The position numbers and the translations under genes were made by a program. Positions 12,401 through 23,699 of a stretch of DNA of 64,000 bases are shown here, piece after piece. Origin of the DNA: Capsicum annuum (taxonomy: Eukaryota > Streptophyta > Magnoliopsida > Solanales > Solanaceae); contig NC_061121.1 in assembly GCF_002878395.1 (NCBI RefSeq), positions 12,407,181-12,471,180 of the forward strand. The letters are read 5' to 3'. Below the pieces are notes generated by a model. That model was not told the origin of the DNA. It did not search any database and worked only from the letters and a program-made list of their open reading frames with translations. Every line of letters begins with the position of its first letter. The stretch's first letter is position 1.

Positions 12401-13188
12401 TTATTATACTTCCTCTAACCCAATTTTTGTGGCGTACTTCCCCTTTTCTGTTTCAGAAACAATGTCATAGTTCCTTTAGAAACAATTCAATTTTAAATTC
12501 TCCATTTTACCTTAATGAGATGATTTAGAGCCATACAAATGTCGACGACTTGTCTTAGACTACAAAATTCTAAGTAATCCGTTTATTCTTCAACTTTGTG
12601 CCTAAGTTAACTATTGCCACATGAACTGGGACTGATGGAATACATGCTTTGTCAGTATTATAGCGTACATAGTTTTTAGATAAAGTCTTTGTAGTCAATG
12701 ATCACCTGTTCGTTCAGATGGCTCAGTTGTATTTGAGCTGCTCCATGTACGTGTTAAAGTGGCTCGTGCATTGGTGATATATATATAAACTTTTATCTGC
12801 AATCTGATATCTCTACCCTGCACGCCTTGATCTCCTTTGATTATTTTGCGGGACACTTTGACACCATTAGAATTTGCGATGCAGCAGGCTCTAAGTAGAC
12901 TCATTTCCCATATAGCAAAAGTTTTACCTTACCTCATTTACTGCTCAACACAAGTGTTAGCAGCAAACCCGTTGTTCTTAAGACACATTTTGACATCCAC
13001 TTTCAGTAACTTCCGTCTGATAATGCATGCATACCTACGATTTGAAAGAGCATAACGGATCAGAGAATCATCGATCCCTGGGAAAGAAATGTGCCAAGAT
13101 GGCGATTAATGCTAGTTCTTTTAGCTTTCATGTCTCTTAACAATTTGATTTCCTTGCGCAGTTGATGGAGTTCGAGCAGTCAAATTGA
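9442..13188 (+). CDS. RING-H2 E3 ubiquitin ligase, At3g02290-like, with internal repeats
   Basis: Four coding exons: 9442-9561, 10922-11822, 11987-12096 and 13162-13188, giving 385 codons plus stop. The start MGSVCCC suits N-myristoylation (Gly2) and palmitoylation, so membrane anchoring is likely. Residues about 57-299 form three tandem repeats rich in Ser, Gln and acidic residues. The C-terminal RING-H2 finger is complete: C335, C338, C353, H355, H358, C361, C372, C375, with the sequence EDEDVCPTCLEEYTPENPK and the end CPVCGKLMEF. This fits the small Arabidopsis At3g02290/At5g15790 family, where I recall about 230 residues; the extra length here is the repeat block. It would pass ubiquitin from an E2 enzyme to an unknown substrate. 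The last intron starts with GC instead of GT. Exon joins keep frame and rebuild the family's C-terminus, which supports the model; a missed small exon in intron 1 remains possible. Confidence 0.85.
9640..10253. repeat. Tandem array of about 113-bp units in RING intron 1
   Basis: Six units share 'atgaatggctagattcttga' and 'catcgaactgatgtagtta'. Unit anchors are near 9717, 9830, 9942, 10018, 10112 and 10223, so units 4 and 5 carry internal deletions. It looks like a local minisatellite, not a recognised transposon. Confidence 0.85.
10970..11698 (+). repeat. Three in-frame tandem repeats within the RING gene coding exon
   Basis: Units at 10970-11221 (84 codons), 11222-11452 (77 codons) and 11453-11698 (82 codons) each run from NQ-x-P/T-SSST through INSS-x-NTI, GLP-xx-AAPRQPQ and DADAEIT to LLKADKL. 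All unit lengths are multiples of three, so expansion or loss keeps the frame open. Unit 2 lacks about seven codons after the AAPRQPQ block. Confidence 0.9.
12097..13161 (+). other. GC-AG intron of the RING gene
   Basis: The intron begins AAAG|GCAAGA and ends TTGCGCAG|TTGATG. No GT donor at this site would keep the conserved CGK-(V/L)-ME-F ending; the GC donor does. Reading through instead gives an unrelated 80-odd residue tail. GC-AG introns are a small known class in plants and usually need a strong upstream consensus, which AAG|GCAAG provides. Confidence 0.8.
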
Positions 13189-14940
13189 TGGTCAGAGCTG
13201 AAGATAAGTTGCTTAACCGAAATGATAAAAACAGACGTAGATGTGAAGATTTCCTCCAACTTAGTATGGTGTACATAATTTTTGATCACACTGGTCGTCG
13301 ACATCTACAAAGGATCAAATAGTACACAAATACAGTCTGAACTTTTTTCTTAGTACTTAAATACTTTTGCTGCACCAGGTTCTTTTGTGGGTGGTGTTAA
13401 GATGGAAAGCTAGTGAGACTAACTACTTGTGCTTTCTTTTTTGCTCTATGATTGGTAGCATAACGCTAGAGTTGATTTCTCATATGGTCATTCAACTAAT
13501 AGTAGTTTGAAGAAGGGTGACTGACGGTATATGATAATAACTATTCGTTGAGTGAACGTTTGAGAAATAAACATCATAATGCTACTAGTCTTTTACACAT
13601 TGCCTTGTTTTTACTCCTTTGGGTGCTTATAGTTGCCAATGTGGCTGGGCATAAAATATCAAAAATCGAATTGCCAAATTGAATCGAAAAATTTGGTTAT
13701 TGGTGTTCCGTAACTCGGTATATGGTACGGTATTTGAGAGTAAAATTTCAACATTTCTGTATCACAATATATCTAATCGAACCAATAGACAATAGTATTC
13801 TCATCCCAAAGAATCCTTGGACCATGAAAATATATTCATAAAGTATACTACTTAAATAGGGTTTACCGTATCAAATCAAAGTTTAATTTGTCGATTATCG
13901 AATTATCAAACTGAAGTTTAAAAGTACGGTATGTGGTGTCTACTTTTAATTATCGATTACCAAATTATCGAATTCAAAATTTGGAAATATCGAGCAGAAT
14001 AACGAACTATTATCTTTTGCTTTGACTGATAAATCCAACTATAATTACTGTATCTTTTATTCAAAGGCGAGAAATGAATTTGGATATGATGTATTGTTGT
14101 TTGCGTGGTCTTGATCATTTTTTCATTTTGTTTTTGGAAATTTACATAATTAATGATATCTATGGATCATCCCTAATGAGCTATTGGCTCATGTTTGAGC
14201 ACGGTGAATCACTTCGTGTCGATCTACCGTCAATTCACTTTCTCATCGATGGATGAAGAGTCGCGAACATAATAATTTTTGGTTGACCAAATTACTCCGA
14301 AAATGATAGTTTTGAGAAAGGACGAGCAAGATTGAAGTGGCTATGCATACAAATAGTCAGAAGAATTTGTATCGACGGTAAAAAAAATGATGGACAATTT
14401 TACTACTCCAGACCAATATAAAAAAAAAAGAAGTAAAACAATGAAATGTTGATAAAAAGATTTTTGAGAAATTCATTCTTTAATCTAAACTCAAAGAATA
14501 AATATAGACAAACTACTTTAATTTGCTTAATTAGTCCTAAAAATATTTTATGGACATTTGGTTCAGTAATAAAAGCAATCATCATCGATTCCACACATTC
14601 GAGTTCAAATCTTGCCGCAGATAAAAACATGATTATATCGTGAGACTGACTGAATTCAAACCATAAATGAGGAAATAAAACGTTGTTCATTCCCTTTAAT
14701 TCATCAAGTAGGTAAAGTAGGCATACGGACCACTTTACCCCTTCCATTTACAATGGTTAAGGAATTAACACACTTCAACATTAATACAAATACAATAATA
14801 AGGTTCTATACATGCATGCATGCTCAAATATAAAGATACTCAATACATTAATAGCTTCCAAAGCAAAGATTAATTAACATCTCATAGATATTTTCCTCCA
14901 CATAAAGCTTAATAATGAGCTTGAACACCAGCAAGAGTGA
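13189..14940. other. Intergenic DNA between the RING gene and MC (convergent 3' ends)
   Basis: The first few hundred bases should be the 3' UTR of the RING gene. From about 13640 to 14000 there are repeated and inverted pieces such as 'attatcgaat' and 'ggtatatggtacggtattt', typical of a degraded dispersed repeat. The part just right of 14940 should hold the MC 3' UTR on the minus strand. No other gene is supported. Confidence 0.5.
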
Positions 14941-14943
14941 AAT

Positions 14944-17900
14944 TCATAGGTGTTTATTCATGTGGTAAAGTGGATATAATAAATCAAGATTTAGGTCAAG
15001 CTCATTCCTCCTTGCATCTGCTGCTTGCTGTTGGTAATTACCTCTAATCAAAATTAATTAGGAGTTAATTAAACCATCATAAAAACAAGTAATGCTTAAC
15101 AAACTTTCTACCTAAAAGAAATTAAATGTGGTTAAAAGGTAGCGCGGTATACTAAGCTCCCGCAATGCCTGTCAGGAAAAGAGCCAATTCCATAAGGGTT
15201 TATTGGATGCAGCCTTACCCTGCATTTCTGTAAGAGGATGTTTCCACGACTCTAATGCGTGATCTCCTGATCACTGACAACAACTTTACCAGTTACACCA
15301 AGACTCCCCTTGAGAAATTAAATGTGGTCAAAGGGCAACACGGTATACTAAGCTCTCGCAATGGCCATCGTGGAAATTAAAGAGCCAAATCATTAGGGTT
15401 TATTGGATGCAGCCTTACCCTGCATTTCTGCAAGAGGGTGTTTCCACGACTCTAATCCGTGATCTCCTGATCACTGACAACAACTTCACCAATTACGTCA
15501 AGGCTTGCCTTGAGAAATTAAATGTGGTTAAGCTATTGAAAAACCATGAGTCCTCAGAAATTTCTCAGTTACTCAAAAAATTACTTTCAAAAAAGGGCAA
15601 CCCGTTGAACCCCAATGTTGAAAAACTATACTAGTATAAAAATATAAAGTTAAAATAAAATTAAGTTTTGTTTTTGGTTTAAGATGGATGGGTTGGTCCA
15701 TCTTGACATTTTTGCTTAATAAAATAACAAATTAAACCCTCCCCCCCCCAAAAAAAAAAGTTTTATGTGTATACAGTAGATTCTGAATCCTCTTGACTTC
15801 TTGGTGTGTTTATTTCCTTATATTTTGAATACTCTTAATAAAAATCCTGTCTTCGCCATTTTACTGATTTTGTTTATCTACTAATAGAGGAAGAAAATTA
15901 CCCCATATTCAGGCATGGATGTGGTTGTAAGAGGAAAGATGTTGAAGCAGGTACTTGATTTTGCTGGTGCCATTCACCTTGCTGCACTACTATCTTATCC
16001 TTCTCTTTGATCTGTTTAGATGCAATTCAAAAGTGCAAATAACCTGTTAATTACTATTATCTATTAAATGATATTTAAATTTGTGAAGAATTTGAAGTGC
16101 TAAATATGCGTTAATGTTGAAAACTTTGAAACTTTAGAATAAATAGCATGAGACAAACTCATGCAGCCATGCAATGAGCTCATTCACCTCGCACGTTCCA
16201 GCAACAGGTACCAGGTAACTCAGGTAATTCTGTCCAACATGGCTAGGACATATGAGAAGAATTGCCTAGTGAATTTTATCTCTGCTGGAATTTGAACCTG
16301 AGACCTCAGGTTCTAAGCCCACTTCATTAACCACTAGGTCACACCCTTGGGTGCCACACAGTGAGCTCATAGCTAACTAACATATGGGAAGAATCGCCTA
16401 GTGAATTTTGTTTCTGCTGGAATTTGAACCTGAGACCTTAGGTTCTCAACCCACCTCATTGACCACTAGGTCACATCCTTGGGTGCCACACAGTGAGCTC
16501 AATAGCTAACTAACAGATGGGAAGAATCGCCTAGTGAATTTTGTCTCTGCTAGGATTTGAACATGAGATCTCGGTTCTCAACCCACTTCATTGACCATTA
16601 GGTTACATCCTTGAGTGCCACATGATGAGCTCATAGCGAACTATTCTTTCGCCTTTTACTTAAGAATACCGTGTGCTTATTGCGAAAAAAACAAAAACCA
16701 TGAGACAAACTCACCTTCTTGGCAAGTATGTTATTCTCCTCTTGGATTGCCCTTTCCTGTAAAAACATAGAGAAAACATTGCACTCATCAAGGCATCAAT
16801 CATGCAAGATTAATATGCCATACTTAAGAATAGCGAACATAATAATTTCCGGTTAATCATATTTTCAGAAAAAAAGAAGAAGATACTTTTAATAAAGGAC
16901 AAGCACGCATAGGTGTTTGAGTAGACAAGGAATTAAAGAAATAATGAAAGATTTGTGAAATGTTATAAAACAAGACACAAAGATCTGTGTGGTATAAATT
17001 ATTTCATGATGATAAAACGAAAAGTTGAAAGTTAAATTATTTTTAAATAAAGAAGTATGACATTTTTTTTTGAAATAAACTACAACTAAAGATATAACAT
17101 ACAAATTAGCATATATATATAGAAAGTACTTCCTTCGCCATCTTTACTTGTCCATTGTACAAAAATAGATATCCAATAACAATACTTTGTCCCATTTAAA
17201 AAATGTAATAGATAAATTATCATTTTGTCTTCATTTTACCTTTGTTATTATATGCTACTAGTATTTAGTACCCAATGCATTTACAAAGCATAGAATTCAT
17301 TATATTCAAAGGATGATATATTAACATTAATAATCATATTATTTATCATTTTTTAAGATGTATGTCAAGTTAATAATGAATAAATAAAGATACACGGAAG
17401 GAGCAATAATAATAGTAGTAGAAAACTTGGGACTGAAAAAACTTCTAGTGATACCTTTTTCTGCAGTTCAGAAATTGATTCATGCATGAGTTGGTTCTGC
17501 CACACAAAAACAACTAAAATCAAAAATACAAAAAGTTGCATAATAGAAAGCATATGGCAATGCACTAAAAGGTGTAGTGATAGTTAATGTTGTTTGGATT
17601 ATCTAAAAATATTATCACACTCATGTTATATTCTTGAAAAATATACTATTTCTGAATAATTCAACACATATCCAACAACATATTTAAAAAGTTCGAGCAG
17701 TATATAGCTATCACCAAGTGAGTGAACATTATGGTGATGGAATCAAGAGGAAGTAATATTACGAAATTAAAAAAAAATGCCAGGGATGTCATATTTGAGA
17801 TTTGAATACCTAAAGCAATTGGAAACCCTTTTATCACTATACTAGAATATTTTTTTCTATCAAGGGAATTCAATAGGGAAAGTTTAATTACCAAAGAGGA

Positions 17901-19289
17901 TTCAATTTTATTTATTTTCATAATATAATTCTTTTAATAAAGGAAATTCAGTTGAACTCCTCCCTTCAACGTATCGCCACCCTCTCGGAGACTATGGTCC
18001 TAGAGACAGAAAAATTTTCAGTCGATCATCTCTTTCTATAGGCCTAAACCTTCATTAGCAGATGTGAGTGTCAAATGCCAAATAAAATAACTAACGTGCA
18101 CACAAACTGGTCCAGACATCATAATTATAATTTTTTTGAAAAACAAGCAGATGAAAGGGGTGACTCAAGACTAGTAAAACATTTGCTTTAGGTCCCCCAA
18201 AATTTCAAGGCCTCATAAAATTTTAATTGTTAATTTTATAATTTTCTTTTCTCTTTGACAATACTGAATATAGTAAAAGAAACTTTCATCATTCGATGAA
18301 ATATTTAAAATTTTGAATTAAACTACTCAAATCTTTACAATAATAAACAATATGTTTAGAATAACATCCAAGATAATATGTTGAAAATGTATGGTTAATA
18401 TCTTATTAACTTGAATCAATCTTTACTATTATAAGTAATAACATTACTATGTGAAATATAATACCACATTAATAGTTATAAAAAAACACAAAAAAACAAC
18501 ATTATTTTATTTATTTATTATTTATATATGTATTTTTAAGGTATCACATTAAAATTTAATTTTACACCACTAATTTTATTGAGACGTCACGTGCTTGACA
18601 GATGGTAAAGAAAGAAAATTAGTTTTCAAGTGATTATTAGTTTTACTAACCTACCTAAGTTAATAGACTCAATTTACTTTTGATCCAAAAATCATTAAAA
18701 ATTATCTCTCATAAGTTGCTAATAAAAAGTAAAAGTGAAAAGAACAAGAAAGCTGGAACCTAACCTTTCTCGATCGAATAAGCTTAAGAGCAGAATCAAG
18801 CTGTTGTTCCAAGTTTTGCAAGTCCTTCAAGTTCATTGAATCAAGATCTTCTCCCATATAATGCCTAAAAAATAATTTTAAAAATAATGTGAAGGTCTGA
18901 ATATATGGTAAGACGAAAAAAATCTTCTTGAAAAAAAAAAAGTGAGATAGTGTTTGATAAGAAGGAAAATAGTTTCTTGAAAAAGTAATCAAGTTTTTAA
19001 GTATAATCTAGTTTTGATAAATACGCAAAAAAAAATAAAAATTATTTCTGAAAAATTTAGCAAAAATACTGTGGAGACATCTGGGTGGAAAGTGAAGGTC
19101 GAGGGTGGGATTTAGGGTATTATTGGGTGAATGGGGAGGAGACATAAACTTCTTTAACTTATAAAACTTGTTTTCACTTTATTTTTTCTTTAAAAAATAA
19201 AAAATATTTTTCAAAACATGTTGACTAATCCATCAAATATGAAAAAAATTGAAAAAACATATTCTAGAAAATATTTTTTTCTGTACAAA

Positions 19290-19334
<45 letters not shown>

Positions 19335-22300
19335 TGTAAAGTAGCAATCATAGATTTTACTTGTGGTTCCTTTGCAAGAGATCAATCCTAGCCTTGAGTT
19401 TAGTATATTCCAAGCTCCAGTTTTCCTGCACCTATATATTATATATACAAAAACCAACAAATCATCTTGAAGCTTAAAAAAAAAAGGTCATTAAATCTAC
19501 AACATGCAACAATAATAATACATTTGGTGTAATTTCAAAAGTAGACCTTACCTCTACCTTATGAAGGTAGAGATGTTGTTTATGACAGACCCACAAAAGA
19601 AATTACAATAGTGAAGAAGACAGATCGAACATAAAGGAGAAAGGAACAGAAGCAACATAAGAAAATACGATAAATCGAAACAAAGAAAACATCATCATTA
19701 ATACTACACACCTTTATTCATAATATACACCCTACACACCTTTATTCATAATATACACCATTAATATAAATAATTTTACACTATCAATCAATCATGTCGT
19801 ATTTAATTGTTGTATCGTGTAATATATCTTATTTTCAAAATTTCAAATCTCATCAAATTTATTTAAAATCCTATTTTAAGGGTCATACCGGTGATTCAGA
19901 ATTGGTTGCAAGCAAACGTCTCTCTGCATATGAGTATCTCTCATATCGTTCAAGAATCTGTTCCATACTGTTCCAATAAAAAATAATGCAATAATCAAGA
20001 CTCCTAATAACAATTATGAGTAAATGATCATGTAGAAGAATGGATAATTAATGCAATAATCAAGGCTACCTCAATAATATATTATGAAGTTAACATACAA
20101 TAAAATAAGAATTAGAATGTTATATGATTTTTTTTTTTTTAAAAAAAGCAAATTCATTAGGCGAGGTAAGCTAATATGCTCATTGTGTTCACAACATGCA
20201 CAAACAGGTTAACATTTTATGGGACTCTTATTCCCTATCCCATCGATCAAACGCGGAATAAAATATTTTGTGAAGAAAATAATGATGTTATTATCTTCGA
20301 AATTTATTTAAGCTCTTGTTGGAATGTTCTCAATCTATATATAACTAATGTATGTATTAGTTATAGACATATAATAAGCCACGACATTAACAATATCAAT
20401 AATATTTCTGTTCAAATCAAACAATCGATAAAAGATAATGTCAATATAACCAATTCCTAAGTTACTAAGTAATACATTCTACTCAATACTGTTCTTATAC
20501 ACCCTATCAAATAATGATCCCGAACTATTATCCCTTCTCACGTGTACCAAATGTGCCCTATGTACTTTCTAGTTTGTATGTTAGGGATTCCATATAAGTC
20601 AAAATTAACAATAACAATAACATACTCAGTGTATTTCCACATAGTGAAATCTGGGGAGGGTAAAGTGTACGTAATTCATACCACTATCTCCTAAGAAGTA
20701 AAAAAGTTGATTCCGATATACGTTCAACTCAGGACATAAAAGACATTAAGAAGTCAAAATTAAGGACTGAAATTAGTAGATGCTTCTTGGAAGTTGGAAA
20801 GTGTATTTGCAGAGTACAAGGATCAGTAATCTCTGAGTGACAGTTCTTCCATCTCTCTAATAAAGCATTTAGTTAGTAGTCTAATATACTTGTGCTGCAG
20901 TTTAGATTTACGTGGCATAGATTAATTGGGTACAAAATTTAAAGAAAAATTAAGAATGTTTATCAAAAAAAAAAATTAAGATTTACGTGGCATAAGATAA
21001 CTGGTACACACTTTAAAGAATATACTCCTTCAGTTTAGATTTCACATACGTGGCATGGGTTTATAGAGCTCTAGCCGCGAAATCAGAAATTTCGTTAATG
21101 ATATTTAAGATTTAATATGTAACCACAACAACAACAGACCTAGTATATTCCCACAAAGTGAGGTCTGGAGAGGATAAAATATATGCAGTCGATACCACTA
21201 CCTCCGAGGAAGTCAAGATTTAATATGTAGCTATGAAAAATAATTTTTAACTTATATAATTTCTAGTTTTTGACGAAGGGTGTTTGACTGGACATCCTAA
21301 ACTTAACTATATGCGGCAATGCCACTAATTGGGCACACATTTTAATTAAAGAAAAAAATGAAAGTTTTGAAAATATTTTTTGAAGAAAAGAAAAAGAAGA
21401 AAGACTAAAGAAAAATTGCCACATAAACTGTGAGAATAGTATTCATTATAGATGTTTGATGATCAACAACAACAATATATCCCGTGTATTCCTACAAAGT
21501 GGGATTTGAGGAGGGTAAAGTATACACAGTCCATATCACTATCTTAGCTGAAGTAGAGAACTTGTTTCTGATAGACCTCGGACTTTTATGAATGTTTGGT
21601 CATAGGTTATAAATATTTTTCACTTTATTTGAAATTTATGGAGTTGGATTATCAAAAATAGAATTGTTTGTTTCGTTCAGCTTCCTACAAAAAGTATTTA
21701 AAATAATGTTTATGCTTGAAGGTACTACTTAAATGTATACAAGTTCAAAAGTAAAAAGTACGTTGTAAAACAAGTCGTGAACTGTAAACTATTTTTCAAA
21801 TTTGAAATACAACTTCAACTTGAATTTTGAAATTTTTATAGTTAAATAAGTACTAATTTTCAAATAAAATGAAAATAATTCTGAAAAAAAGTAAAGAATT
21901 TAGAGTATGTTGTTCTGATTTTTGTTGGAAGTTGGAGCTACCAAATGTCGTTGGAACTAATTAAGTATGGCTGTTAGAGAAGTAGCCATAGGTGCAGAAT
22001 TTCTAGTTTGTCATTTCCTATGTAACCACAAAGAAAAAAAAAAGAAGCAAAAAACAAAAAAAGAAAAAATTACTCCCCAATTCTAAAAATAAGCGTCATT
22101 TTTAGCAAAAGAAAAAAAAAAGCTAAAATAAAAGTGAATTCAAGATAAAAATTAATATTTTTTCAATTATAACCATGTATTAAAATAGTGGTGGAGTCAG
22201 AATTTTCATCGAGAAGGTTCACAAGTAAATACAGAAATGAACAACTATGTATATTGAATGATGTACATGTTATTCAGAAATGAACAATCATATGATTACT

Positions 22301-23613
22301 GAGCCTTAGAGCTTAATAAAATTCTTAACAAATTGAAGTAAAAAGATAATCCATAAAATTCTGTTATTTTCCCTTAATAATAAAATGAAAAGAAAAATAT
22401 TTTACCTACAATAGGATAATAGGAAATACAACTACAAACAATGAGGATGAAACTAAAATAAGCATTAAATAACTATATGAAAGAAAGTAAATTTTCAAAA
22501 GAAAGAAAAAGAGAAAAAAATCAGAAACAAGAAAGTCAACACCTTTCCTTCCATAAGATCAAAAAAATTAGAGAAAAATTTAATAATTGTGTATTAAACA
22601 GTACAATAGGAAAATTATAGGATGAACAACAATTACACACAATCAAGATGGATCTTGAAAGTTTGTTATTTTGTTATCATTTCCCCCCTACTTTAACTCG
22701 CAATGTCGGTTATATTTTTTTTGAGTTGAAGGACTATAAAAAATAACTTCTCTACCGTACAAGGATTAATATAAGATCTACCGTCTCATACTTTCCTTGT
22801 GAAACTACATTATGCTATTGTAAAAGATGTAATCTTGAAAGTTAAAGTCAAACAAGCTAAATTAAAGAACTATATAAAAGAAATTCCAAAAAAAAGCCAC
22901 AAAAAAAAAAGAATAGAACAATCATGCAACAAAAGAAAAGAAGATCAATTTCTTCCATAATTAATTTCTTGACTGTTACAAATATAAATTTAATTATTAT
23001 CAACCTTCTCATAATCACTAAAATATTGTTAATTCCTACAAAAGAAAAAAAAAACAATTTCAAAAAATGAAGATGGAATCTTAAAAGTTTAAGTCAAACA
23101 AGCTAAATTATTATTATTTTTTTTTTGGAAAATAAAAATCATGCAACAAGAAGGTTAAGCTAATTTTCAAAGAAAAGAAGATCAATTTTCTTTCCATGAA
23201 TAATTATTATTTTTGTTATATATCATCCTTCTCATAAGATAGAATGTTCATTCATTTCATAAACAATTCTAAAATTTTGTTCCTATACAAAAGGAGAAAA
23301 AAACAAACTACACTAGCTAGTAAGAAATCAAAAGAATTACTATATAAATCAAGATACTTAATTTTCAAAGAAAAGAATATTCAATTATAATTATAATTAA
23401 TTTGTTAAAAAATAATTAAAATACTTACCAAGAATCAGAAGAATACTCAAAGATCTTTCCCTTTTGAGAGAAAACAATTAAAGCAACTTCAGCATCACAA
23501 AGAACTGAAATTTCATGAGCTTTTTTCACTAATCCACCTCTTCTCTTTGAGAAAGTTACTTGTCTATTTATTTTATTTTCTATTTTTCTTAATTCAACTT
23601 TCCCTCTTCCCAT
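14944..23613 (-). CDS. MC: MIKC MADS-box factor, AP1/SQUA clade, MACROCALYX ortholog
   Basis: Eight coding exons on the minus strand: 23429-23613, 19889-19967, 19361-19425, 18765-18864, 17455-17496, 16715-16756, 15902-16011 and 14944-15043 (723 nt, 240 aa). The sizes 185, 79, 65, 100, 42, 42 are standard for MIKC genes and every join is GT-AG and in frame. MADS domain: residues 1-60 ([20 protein letters not shown]). I region: about 61-88, with [18 protein letters not shown] domain: about 90-171, with [20 protein letters not shown]. The C-terminal part has PCLNMGGNYQ and [10 protein letters not shown], the euAP1 motif region, but ends [12 protein letters not shown] with no CFAA farnesylation box. 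In tomato, MC sets sepal size and helps form the pedicel abscission zone. It is a nuclear DNA-binding protein acting in MADS tetramers on CArG boxes. The start is the ATG of MGRG; an upstream in-frame GTG is not a start. Clade is secure; the ortholog name rests on the C-terminus and on RIN lying next to it. Confidence 0.9.
15140..15526 (-). repeat. Two tandem SINE copies (MC intron 7)
   Basis: Two head-to-tail copies with a 200-bp period (anchor 'tggatgcagccttaccctgc' at 15204 and 15404). Read on the minus strand, each has a tRNA-like 5' part with a B-box-like segment around 'gattagagtcgtgg', then a tail with 'agcgggag'-like bases. I recognise a common Solanaceae tRNA-derived SINE. Both are diverged from each other, so the duplication is not new. 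Confidence 0.75.
16160..16648 (-). repeat. SINE with its 5' head triplicated in tandem (MC intron 6)
   Basis: Three units with a 133-bp period; 'cctagtgaatttt' occurs at 16264, 16397 and 16530. On the minus strand each unit carries an A-box-like 'gacctagtggtcaatgagg' and a B-box-like 'aggttcaaattcc'. Only the leftmost unit extends into the SINE body ('ccagcaacaggtaccaggta'), so the extra units are copies of the tRNA-related head alone. Confidence 0.8.
19288..19332. repeat. (TA)n microsatellite in MC intron 3
   Basis: An almost perfect TA dinucleotide run of about 40 bp, a likely length-variable marker. Confidence 0.95.
19540..19625 (-). repeat. SINE tail fragment in MC intron 2
   Basis: Contains 'gaccttacctctacctta' and 'gaaggtagagatgttg', the reverse of the 'gaggtaaggtc' SINE segment seen at 8.3 and 8.8 kb. 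Degraded. Confidence 0.5.
20590..21590 (-). repeat. Three degraded SINE tails in MC intron 1
   Basis: Three segments, about 20595-20735, 21120-21215 and 21462-21590, each begin with an 'acaacaacaa' or 'acaataacaa' run. They continue with 'agtgtattcccacaaagtg', 'gggtaaagtgtac' and 'taccactacctc'. On the minus strand this is the 3' tail and GTT-rich end of a Solanaceae SINE of the TS type. Confidence 0.65.
22185..22330. mobile_element. MITE-like fragment in MC intron 1
   Basis: Starts 'agtggtggagtcagaatttt' and continues 'gaaggttcacaagtaaat'. It resembles the 'gtggcggagctagg' element found at 8.45, 8.97, 26.7 and 48.05 kb. Only one end is recognisable. Confidence 0.45.
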
Positions 23614-23628
23614 CTTCACACTTCACAC

Positions 23629-23652
23629 AAAAAAAAAAAAAAAAAAAAAAAA
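23629..23652. repeat. Poly(A)/poly(T) tract in the MC leader
   Basis: A run of about 23 A on the plus strand, which is T in the MC transcript direction, 16-39 bp upstream of the MC start codon. Confidence 0.9.
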
Positions 23653-23687
23653 CTTCACTTCTTTTTTTCCAAAGGAAGAAATATGAT

Positions 23688-23697
23688 CTAAATATGG
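23688..23697 (-). promoter_or_regulatory. CArG-like MADS binding site upstream of MC
   Basis: On the minus strand the sequence is CCATATTTAG, which fits the relaxed CArG consensus C(C/T)(A/T)6(A/G)G. It lies 75-84 bp upstream of the MC ATG, in the promoter or leader. Such sites bind MADS dimers, including SEP/AP1-class proteins, so control by RIN or by MC itself is possible. One match to a short motif in AT-rich DNA can be chance. Confidence 0.4.
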
Positions 23698-23699
23698 AA

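Noticed and set aside
14403..14747. 114-codon minus-strand frame downstream of MC
   Set aside because: Low-complexity, no domain, and no support for a separate gene; likely chance in AT-rich DNA.
20176..20460. 94-codon plus-strand frame in MC intron 1
   Set aside because: It lies in an intron on the other strand, has no domain, and its end overlaps a MITE-like fragment.
23614..23619. Upstream extension MK- before MC's MGRGK
   Set aside because: The codon at 23619-23617 is GTG, not ATG, and all MIKC proteins start at MGRGK; the true start is 23613.
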